Positions 32,857 to 44,000 of a stretch of DNA of 64,000 bases are shown piece after piece. Source of the stretch: Thunnus maccoyii (Eukaryota; Chordata; Actinopteri; Scombriformes; Scombridae); the NCBI RefSeq assembly GCF_910596095.1, contig NC_056533.1:28308662-28372661 (forward strand), in the 5' to 3' direction. The notes below the pieces were generated by a model. The model was not told the origin of the DNA. It worked only from the letters and a program-made list of their open reading frames with translations, and did no database searches. The translations under genes were made by a program, and so were the position numbers. Positions within the stretch are counted from its first letter, which is position 1; each line of letters opens with the position of its first letter.

Positions 32857-34019
32857 TAGATAACAGATGAAGGAGCTGGTTTAGCTGTTGACTCAGCAGT
32901 GATAAGAAAAGGCTGAATTATAGTAATCAAATCAAAGACACTTCATCTTATGTACACAGCCACACTGAAGTGCTTAGACAAACAAAATCATTTACAAATT
33001 ACAACTAATATATCACACCTCACACATAAATAGGTCGAGTTTACATATATATATATATATAAAAAAGGCTTCATACTGCAGTACAAAAATCTTGAAAAGG
33101 AGGCAAAAAGCGGCATTTCAACAGCTTAAATGTTTACAAGAAAATTACAAAACTCCTTCAGGTTAAAATAGTTACTTTGTGTAAACTCTAACATGTTTTA
33201 ATAGAAGATGCAGCTCCACATACATACAGAGTGGAGACAAAATAATGTTACTGCTTCGTTAATGAGGACTTTAACTTAGAAGTCACAGCTGAAAATGCTG
33301 CAGCAAATGTGGGTCATACTGGGTCAGAGAGCAGTCAACAGAATTAGCCCACCCCCTCGTTAGTGTAGTAGTTTGATTTCTGTGTTTTGCATACACGTTG
33401 TCATGGTTTCTAATTGGTTCCCATTAACATATCAAATACATTTCTGATTGGGACCTGGCCACCTCTTTAGAGTTCTGTTAATCATCTCATGATTTTTTTG
33501 GCTACATAGCTGTAGCAGAACAAGCTGTAAACACAACATTCACATGTTATACATACTATGAAGCTGATACAGTGAACATGTTAGCAAACAATTACCTATC
33601 TACACATACAGCAGATATACAGCTACATTAGCATTTATTTGGAGTTGTGTTGATCTGATGAATGTAAGAACTAGTTTCACTCTCAACAAATCTTGAGAGA
33701 TATTTGGCTTTTTAACCACTAAATGCTTCGCTGTGTTCACCAGCTTGTTGCTAACTTCTGCACACTGGGTTTATCGCAGCTTTTCTGCTGAAAACAACTG
33801 CCTGCTGCCGCTGGAAACAACACTGATGTGAAAAACAGGTTCATCAATGCATAAAAAGTTGTGACCATAAAACCAAAACAATGATCCAAAACATACTAAA
33901 ACGCTTTGTACATTTCAGGAGAACTGTAGAGTTATGTGATAATTATCTGTGTCAATACGAGCTACCACCTTCACATACACTTAGTCATGTGATTCAGTTT
34001 TAATATAAAAATATTTATT

Positions 34020-34790
34020 AATGCAGCTTTAGAGGATAATACTGACAATTTTCTATATTTTTCCTATTGTCAACAAATCTCATGTACAGAGCCAAACAAT
34101 GAACAATGAACTCATCCCACTTATAAGTATTGTGCATGTATCCAACACCCGATATATCATATTCATCTGTGCCATAGACCTCCGTCATTCTCCAAAATCT
34201 ATTAAATACATCAGTGAGCCACACTGCTGCACTGGGTGACATGTTCCTTGGCCACAAAGACGGTACCGTAGTTTCTTTAGAAATGGCTCCAAACAGCAAT
34301 CATCTATTTAGTATCCACAGAGTTGTTTCTTGTAAGGCAGACGCCACCGAGCATGTGCAGGAACGGATTCCATTTACAGAGCTTCATTAGCTGTAGTGTA
34401 ATCTCTTGACTTTGTACTACATTGTACACTGTAAAGAACTTTCATACGAAGTAAACAAAACTGCATTTCTGGGCATGCATAGTGGTGCCTACCTTACAAG
34501 GAACTACTCTCCAGAGACTGAAAACATGATCGCTGTTTGTACTCTTTGGAGACGTTTAGACACACTACTGCAACCATACTCTTTGTGGCGAAGTTGCTCA
34601 GTGCAGCGGTGTGGCTCATTGATGTGTTCTTAATAGTTTTTGGACAACAACCAGAGTCTATGGCACAGAAGAATGTGATATATTGGGCTTTGGATACACA
34701 CAATAGTTGTAAGTAGCATTGATTCATTGTTGGTTTGGATTTGCACAAGAGATTTATTGACAATAAAAAAACATAGAAAATCACCAACTT
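34020..34790. mobile_element. Palindromic repeat downstream of ildr2
   Basis: Left words CATCAGTGAGCCACACTGC and TGTGCCATAGACC reappear inverted at the right (GCAGCGGTGTGGCTCATTGATG; GTCTATGGCACA). A central segment repeats GTAAGGCAGACGCCACC and its inverse. Confidence 0.75.
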
Positions 34791-35491
34791 TATCCTTTAA
34801 GGGTTAGTGTCCTTTTCTGTGACATGTTTACATTATTTTGTCCACCAGCCTGTAGATACATATTTACTTTCTACTAGTCACTACTTCCAGCTTTAGTTAA
34901 CATTTAATTCTCCTCGCAAAGCTTTCTGAATGAGGTGCTTTTATTTCTGATCATGGCAAACACTGAACGACAGTGTGCGTACTGTCATACGACTGAAACT
35001 GAGTCCTTCACAATAATGCTGTTGTCATATACCTTCTACTCCAACTGTGCCCTTTTAATGTAGTTGTCTCATCAAATGGAAATGAATACGCTCATTGTGC
35101 TGGAAGCGTAAAGCAACTCTCTCTGCTTTAGAGCCTTTTCTAAAGGGACTAGGGGAGACGAACAGCCTTCCTGCTTGGAGGGACAGTCCAGGTCATACAC
35201 CCAGCCCACATTAGTTCACTGTTAGTCCAACTGAGATATATACAGGGCAGCCAGTGATGAGTAGTGATGACTTCATCGTTCAGCAACATCATCGACAGAA
35301 AACCCAGTAACAGTCTCGATGGTGAAAGTGTGCGTCATCCGTTTCTTCATTCATCGCTACTGATTCTAATGTTCTCAGTCAGTTGTGCTTTGCATATTTT
35401 TTGTGATCTAAACTCAATCAGCTGACACGTAGTTCCTGTAGAGTTTCATGGTCTGCTCAAAACACTCTCAGTCTGTGTGGCTTTCAGTCCA

Positions 35492-38400
35492 TCAGACGAT
35501 GAGGGAGTCTCGGCTGAGAAGAGTGCTCTGCTGAGGATACAAAAGTGTAATTGATCAAAACAACAGCAGAGAGTTTACATGAAAAAATGAATTTTTTTCA
35601 GTAGAGTGAGACAGTAAAGAGATTGTGGACATTAGCCAAACAGGGTTATTGTGATGAAGAAGAACCTGGGACAAACTGCATTTCAACTTTTTTTCAAATT
35701 ATTTGAGGCCAGAAATCTAGTCTGATGAAGACAAGAAGCTTTTTTATGTTGATACCATTTTGGCCCAGGTTTGCAAGGGAGGAGACAACCAGTTATGATT
35801 GTTATATAAGGTGATTGGATACAGAACAGAGTATTCTACCTAGTTTTCATTCTGGTAGCATCTGAACCTGACCTGTCAAAGGTACAACAACAACACTTAG
35901 GCCTATAAACCTTTTAAATTGTAAATAAGAGTTTCTCAACCTTAAGACTGGGACACCATGTGGGGAAGATTGATATTCACAGTTCCAAATCCAATTTAGT
36001 CAATAACATCACTCTGTAAGTGCAGGAGTCATGTAAACTTTGAGGCCTAAATATGAGGTCATCGACCGGAAAAGGTTGAGAAACACTACTGAAAAGCAGA
36101 GGCAAACACACGCTTGTGCTCCAGTGGCCACAAATGTCAACCTCATGGTGGCACTAGAGGAGTCAGGGGATCATCATCTGAGAACTATGAATGTCTGTAT
36201 GAATTTTTTTGCCAATCAATCCAGTAGATGCTGAGATATAAAAGAGAAAACCTTTGCTCGTGGCACTAGAGAAAAGGTCATGGGATCACCAAAGTCATTA
36301 GGGAACACCATCTGGGAACCATGAATGTCTGTACAAAATTTCATGACAATCTGTCTAATAGTTGTAGAGATAATTAAGTCTGGATCAAAGTGGTGGAAAG
36401 ATCGACCCATCATTGGCGCCCCCAGAGCCATGGCTGAAAAATATAGTTAATATAAATGTCACCTCTTTTTTTGCAGTGGTGAAAAATTATTCAGAAGTAT
36501 CTTGCAGCATTCTTGGATTTTCCTTAAAGCACCCGAGGGAGCCAAGATACAAACTTTGAGAGTCACTGTACAAGAGACTAACAATGACTTTAAAATTTCA
36601 GATTTCCTCAATTTTGTTTGTTATTTGAGTGAGCAAATATCCTCCTCCTAAATAGATATTATATAATATTTGCACTGTCTTAAATAGAGCATTAGCTATA
36701 ACATCTCTGTATATTTTGTCTCCGATCAAACATATAGTGGATCTACTGTAAATGTACTTCCATCTTAAAGGAATAGTTTGTGTGAATTTTACTATTTTTT
36801 TTAATACAGAGTAGACGCTTTTCTTTGATCTCTGCATGCAGTGTGAAGGTATGTTAAATGAGGAAATCTCTGCTGGCTTCCTTCATGGATGTTTACACAA
36901 TTAAGTAGAGACTCCCTCAAAAGCAGGGAAATACTTTGTAGTAAGCCTGGTGTTTTGCACCATTTTCACCAGTATAGAAAGTCAATTACACACTAAGGGC
37001 TTCAAATACTGCATAAGTAGGGCAGTGGTGCATAAGTTCTACTCACTGCTGCTGATCTGACAATTAGCATAATCAATAATTCAACAGCCTTAAAGGTAAC
37101 TCACCACTTTCCGAGACTTGTCTCTGTTCTCCTCTCTGCGACTGGACAGGGGATGGGCGGGAGGTTGAGAAGGGCGAGGGCATGCTGGGAGCGGCCGTGG
37201 AGACGGCCTGTCAGTCCTGCTTCTCTCCGTATCTGAGTAAGGAGGCAGTGAATCTGCGTCAGGCCTGTTACTAGGCGAGCGGCTGCAGTGCCGACTAGAT
37301 TCTCCGCTGCTCTTTTTTGAGCTGCCCTTTGATGGTGTGTCTGAATCTTCCTCACCCCGGGCCCCACTCTTCCCCTGCCCGACGACCCCTCGCAACTTAG
37401 CCTTACGCTCCAACAGGCTGTTCAGGAATGTGCCATCATAGTCCTTCTCTTGAGAAGAAGTCGATGGCGGACTGACTCTGGGAGGAGGTGGAGCAGGACG
37501 CTCTGTGTCCCAAGTGCCCCTCCTCTTTCTGGGGGAAGGAAGTGGGCTTATGTTAGGTCCGTTTTTCTTATTTCGTCTGGGATGATCTTCACGGTCACTG
37601 GTGTCTCCAAGCTCATCTTCATCATTGTGATAATGCTGAGGTGGACAATCCCGGTAGGAAGGATATCGACTGAACTCCAGAAGCTCCATCTCATAGTCGT
37701 CCCGTTCTTCCTCCCTCTTCTCTACCCCTCTGGCTCCTCTCTGCTTGTAGGAGGCAGCAAACTCCTCCAGCTCATCCAGTGAGCCAGTCCGTCCTGCAGT
37801 GCGGTACGTCTTTCTTTGCAGATGTTCTGAACGAGGGTTCCACCTGCAGACAAGACAAGAGAGGACAGACAGGGAGATAGAGGAGGAGGGAGACAAGACT
37901 GTGAGTGCAGTGTAGGTTTGTATGGGTGTGATGAAACAGAATCTGTGTTTACATTGATGAGCATCTGTACCTGATGTGGTTGTCCTCCTCATTGTGCTCC
38001 TTCTGTTGCCGATGATTACGACCGAGCCTACGTGAGTGAGAGGAGGATGGAGGATCATCGCTGTAACGACGCGGAGGAAGGTGCTCATCCTGGCAACGGT
38101 GAGGCTCTGAGTCGGGGTCATCACGATAGCGCTGGGGTGAAGACGGGTTGTCACGGTAACGCTGTGGCTCTGGGCTGCGGTTGTCACTGTAGCGCTGGGG
38201 TTCAGGCTGAGGGTCGTGGTCAGGGATGGCTGGAAGAGCTTTCTTTTGGAAGTTCCGGTACGTTTGGCGGAAGCCAGTTTCTCCCTCGTGGAGAGAGCTC
38301 AGCTCCGACAGGCTGCAGGCTGGATAGGTCAGAATGAATCAACGAATGAATGAATTGTTGTGTTATTAAACTATCAAACAAAAATGTTCACTTCGAAGAA

Positions 38401-41033
38401 ACAACAGGATTTAAGAGAGAAAAATATCAAGTCTGAGCCAGAGCGAGAAAACATATTCTTTCAGGTAAGTAGGCATGCACACATGCTACCATGCACATAC
38501 GAACTACAGGAAATTCAACGGGCAGAATGCTTGAATGCAGAGAGTCATGCCGAAAAAAGAAAAAAAGAGCCAAAAGACACAACCAGCAGCGTAAATAGTA
38601 CAGCATGCAGCGTTTAAAGATTGCATCAGCATGGTGTGGAAGATTTTTAGAGAGTAAAGCCACAGGATGGGTTTATGACTCTTACACTGGTGGCTGGTGG
38701 ACCTGGCAGGGTTGAAGTGAGCCAGTTGTTTCTCTACATACTGTAGCACCCTGAGAGAGTCCTGATCCTGGGATGAGGGCACGCGGTAGGGAACCCCTAG
38801 AGTATGCATCGGCACTGGAGATACACACTTGACCCATCAGCATGGAGAACTTCTGTTTGTTTGTTTTTTTTTTTGTATGTGTGTGTGTTCATTGTGGTTT
38901 GGACTATACTGGTTTTATTGCATGTTTTCTATTTCACTGGTCTATTCTAATTGTCTGGTCTATTTTTTGTTTTTTCTGGCCAAAACGGCAGAATGAAATT
39001 GTCACATGAGAACAGACACATCAATTTAAAACATTCACATATAGCAAAATAAAATCGGGAACTGAATGAAACAATTACATTATTCAAGAAACTTTTCTGA
39101 ATTTCTGAATGCAGCGTTTGAATGCCTGATATGAAGGCAACATTTCTAAATGAAGTATAGATAAGTAAAAACCCAGGGAGTGCTATATCTCATGGCGGTT
39201 TTTACAAGTTTAGAATAAACTCTGGGGATGATTTTAACAAGGTAAAAGATTAAAAAACATCAATATGGTCTTTCAATAATTATTTTATATTAGAGAATAA
39301 GAAAATGACTTCACCTGTTGTGAGTAGGCTGCCATCTGAGAGGGGTACAGAAGACATCTTGTCCACCAGTGAAGGGGGAGCGATGGGGACCATGGTCGGG
39401 ACACCAGAGACAAAGTATGGAGGGTAGGCAGGTGTTTGAGGGGTGGAGGTGCCCGTCTTTATACCCTTACCTGCCTCATACACTACAAAAGCAACAATCC
39501 CATTTAGACTTTCCAGAGAAACATACATCCTTCAAACACTGTAAGTATTCTGACCACAAACATTTACACATCTGTGTGTGTGTGTGTGTGTGTGTTTATA
39601 CTCACAGTGTCTGGGGCAGCAACATGTGTCGGGGCAGCACCAGCAGCTGACGTAGCAGCAGCAGGAGTGAGGACAACACTGACACCAACACACCCCAACA
39701 AACAGCAGGAATAACACGCTGCCCAGTGCCACCGCCGCCACAAACACCCACTCTGGAAGTACACACAGCACAGAATCCTGCATATAAATATCACATATTA
39801 ACAGAGGAACAGTCACTGCGTAGTCATGTTCGAGAGTACTCCGCCAATTTATTATTGCACTCTTATAACATTGTCAAAATCAGAAAAAAAGAAAAAGAGA
39901 TATGATCTTTTTTATTCCATTCTTTCTCAAAACCTGGCGCCTATGTTACCCACAATGCAACTTGATCATCGACAGTTCAGTTTGAGATTTTGGTGCGTTA
40001 TGCTAGTGAGGGCCACTGTAGCCTCGAGCTCTAAGCCTCAAGCAGAGATGAGCAGTGGCCTCCAGCAGCCTGGTACCGTCGCTTCTTTTTATCTCCACAC
40101 TTACAGATTTTTTTCATTTTCAAACTTGTAGTCTTTAAATGACATCACATGAGGCAATCTATTAGTCTTTGTGCACCTCCCTATGAAGCTACAAAAGGCT
40201 TCATGCAACGCTTTTTCCCATACACAGTAGTACTTCCCAACACCTGTAAATAGTGTAAAACTGGTTGGAATTCCCCTTTAAATCTGCATTTGTATTTTAG
40301 CAGCATGTTTCCTGCTTTCCCATGACACCATGTTTACAGGTAGACTACAAGCCTCTTGCATACTGTGTACTATTTTAAACTTATTTTGAGAATGTGTCAT
40401 GTTTACATAGGGAAATCATTAAAGCATACTTAAAAAGGACACAATTCAAACTAAAATTTCTGTATTTTTGAGAGAAAGTGACTTGTTGATAGACACAAAG
40501 TTGTTGAATGGAAATTAAGTCGCTACACATAATTTCAAAAACTTTGGAATAAAAGTGGTGGTAGTAAATGTTTAACTGACAGAAAGTTACCTCATTATAG
40601 TTTAGATGACAAATAAACAGTTGAAGAGCTGTGAACTTGTAGAATACAATTGGTAAGTGAAAATGTTTCTTTGATTGTCCTTTAACGTTTTATTACGTTA
40701 TTTATTCTTGTCAACCTGTACGTAATCTCTCAAATTTCACCATTTGACAAGGGATAACCAAGCTAATAACCAAGATTACCCAAATAAAAGTGAATGTAAA
40801 GTGTTTTTCTCTAACAAATCAGAACAAATCTGAACCAGAATACGAGTTGGAATTAAAAACTGGATGATTTTACACATAGTGTTGAAGTATTGAATGCTGA
40901 AGTTAAGGATACAGTCAGTACAGCAGATAAACCTCATGTATCTGTCTATGGAGACAAAGCAAAGGAAAGGGAAGGACAAGGCTGATAAGGATATCTTTAA
41001 CAATGTAAAACCAAGGACGACATAATCTCTCTG

Positions 41034-41070
<37 letters not shown>

Positions 41071-44000
41071 ACCCTGAGACACACACACAGGAAGCCTGAT
41101 TTTTCTACAGGAAGGAAAAGGACAGTTTGTGCTGCTCTGTGAGATACCGAAGATTTGGCTGTTATAACAAATTAGCTTGTAATGTGATATCATTTGCAAC
41201 CATTACAACTCCTACACACACACACACACCCTTACACACACATACACACACCCATACACACACATACACACTGTGGGAGTAGATGTGAACAACCACAACA
41301 TATACAAATACAACAGTAACACCAGAGATAAGTTTGCAGTAAGCATTCTGGCTGAATGAATCACATCGAGTCATTTAGGGAGCAACTTCCATACAATCCA
41401 TCCATTCATTCATTTATCACTTACCACAAACTTTGTGATGATTAAATATGTATTACAGGAATTTGATGTGACATAAACACATCACCCGCCCCCTTAATAA
41501 CTACATTCTTATAGGGTAGTGTCCAAATGATGTGGGATGACATGTTAACCGCATCCATAAATAACTATAATGACCATAATAGCTGTTTACCAGCACAGCT
41601 CATCTTAGTGGCCCGCTCATTATCTGACAGGAGAGGATCAGTCTGTTGGGTTAAAAAAGGGCTCTGGACTCAGCTCTGTTAAAGCTTCATTATAGTTGAA
41701 TCACAAAGCATTGTTTACTGATGTGAGATCAGAATAGACAGTAGAAGAGCCGTTAGTGTAGGAACCATTAAACATGGTGGAAAAAAAACATTTTGACCGC
41801 CTCTCTTTATCAGATTGACTCTTGTGTGACAAATATTAGAGCCCTGTCCAGCTTTTCCCTTTCTTTTCTAAATTTCTTCTCTTTTTTTATTGTGTAAAAA
41901 AATCCATCCCAGGCAACACCTCCCACCACCACCATGCAAATGGTTCCTACATCCATGGTTAGAGCAAGTGAGCGAGTAAGTGGGGTTAGTATGAGTGGAA
42001 GGAACCAGGTGAGGGGGAAGACACATTATGCCCCTACCTGGCATAATCTTCAAATCAAAGTCTGGCAGGAGATCTTCAGGCACACCTGAGAAACCTGGAG
42101 AGAGACAGAGCACAAGTGACAAGAGCAGAGGAGAGGAAATAGGGTTGATATAACTCGGAATGACTGATTCAAAGAAGGTGATGTGCTGCAGCAGCATGCA
42201 TGAAGACAGGAAGAAAATAGCGACATAGATAGAAATACGGAGCGAGAAAGAGAGACAGACAGATAGTGAGAGATGTTCAACAGCAGCATGCATCTTTCTG
42301 GTCAAGAACGTCTCCATATCAGAGCAGCTGGTAAGCAGATTGATCGTCTGATATCTGATATTAAAAGCTGTAAAGTTATCTGTCTGGTAAGAAGACTGAC
42401 TTGAACTTGAATGGCCTTTTTCCCAGCAGACATTTTGAGGTCTGAACTGAACTGAAGCAGTAAAATGGAATTCAGCCATCATTATTTTTACCTTTTACAC
42501 TTTCCCTACTGTGATCTATCAAAACGTCCTCCGAGAAAAAGGCCTATTGTCAAGAAGATAACTTGAGCGCCACAGACAGGCAGGAGCTGTGAGTGATGTT
42601 ACATGCAGAGCTGCAAAAATCACAGGTGGGAACATTCCTCGGGTCCAGAGCCAGCAGACAGACTGCAGAGAAACATTTTGTTCCTGAAGCTATTTGTCTG
42701 TCTTTGTCTCTCTTTGTTATCTGACCAATGAAGAGATCACTGACTCTTGGATGAGCACCATAAATCCATCACCTCTCTCTCTACTCCTCTCTCCTATTAC
42801 AAATACTCCCACTTTGTGATTCATGATAAGTCACTGTAGACAGCTGAAGTCTTGAAGATAAAGTAATATCATGACGTTTGCACTCAACAACTACAGCTCC
42901 AGTGAGACTAACGGGATAATGTTTGTCATGACCTGGTTCTTTCTATTCTAAATAATAAAAATGATTTTTACTGTTTCTGATTTACATTTATATCTTTCTT
43001 CATCATTTTTTTTAGAATTATTGTGACATTCTCGTGATATTCATGCAAAGACATAATCGAGACATTAATGACTGGAAGTCTGAATGAAAATTGTTTTCAA
43101 TATAATTTTTAAAAAATATCCCGTACGCTGACGCTGTCTTACCAGGGAAGCAACTTTATGAGCACTGTGGTGGTCCAGGTGTGGTGGAGACACGTGACTT
43201 TTATAGTTATTTGGAAATAAAACTGACATTAGAAACTGTATTTATTTTTTTCTTGCCACTGATGTGGCAGTATACATCCTGACATGAGACCCCTGCCCAA
43301 GCCCTTTTTATTTACAATTAGATGTTGTTGTTTTTTATTTAGTTATATTGGCTTTATATTTATATTATCATATACAGAGTATAATTATTTAAGAAAATGT
43401 CTAAAAGCTTCATAATAAAAAAATACAAACAAATAAAAATGCTATTAAATATTTCTAAAAATAACAAAAGCTTACATACATTATTTAATCCTTACATTAA
43501 ATAAATAATAATGACTGAATACTGACACATACTGTATTTATGTGTTTTAGGAACTAGAATAGACATGAAAAGTCCTTGAAAATCATCACCTCCTGTTATC
43601 CTCGGTATGTTACGTCTCTCTCCTTTTATTTTTTCTATCAGAACAGCTGTGAAGGACTCCACAGCAGGTCAGCAGGTGTCTAAATGAAACTCTAACATGA
43701 TAGAGTGGAGCCAGTGTGTTAAACTGGTGTGAGGTTTTCCGGGGGGGGGGGGGTGCTTATGTCCATGTGAGAATGTAAGTTGAAGCACAGTGGAAAGTAA
43801 AAAAGCCAGCAGGTGAAAAGTGACGTGAACAGATGTTGCTGTTTTACTGTTGATAGTGTGATCACTGAGGGCCGGGTATGAGAGAGGAGGACTAGAGAAA
43901 CAGAGAGCAGGCTGGACTACGGTTTCTTGGCTTGTCCTCAGCTGACAGTGCACATACCTCTCTCAGTATCTTTCTGGAAGGCTAAATGTGTTCTTTGCTG

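Larger units (their letters stand above)
32401..35491 (-). other. ildr2: ildr2 3' region (3' UTR end uncertain)
   Basis: Downstream of the ildr2 stop. Minus-strand AATAAA hexamers lie at 34753-34758, 34014-34019 and 32435-32440. Repeats interrupt it: a palindromic element at about 34020-34790, CT/CA microsatellites at 32685-32742, GT at 32835-32856 and AT at 33044-33060. The part from about 34800 to 35491 looks like ordinary 3' UTR; beyond that the boundary is unclear. Confidence 0.35.
39753..42037 (-). other. ildr2: ildr2 intron 4
   Basis: Contains a repeat at about 39830-40283 and CA microsatellites at 41035-41073 and 41213-41272. Open frames made of Cys-Val runs here are translations of the CA/GT tracts. 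Confidence 0.6.

Noticed and set aside
33270-33870. Possible interspersed repeat downstream of ildr2
   Set aside because: Words such as CTGCTGCCGCTGGAAACAAC look familiar, but no termini, duplication or second copy could be shown.
41868-42482. 204-codon minus-strand frame around ildr2 exon 4
   Set aside because: Only the 57-nt central piece is flanked by splice sites and fits the gene; the rest is intron that happens to be open.
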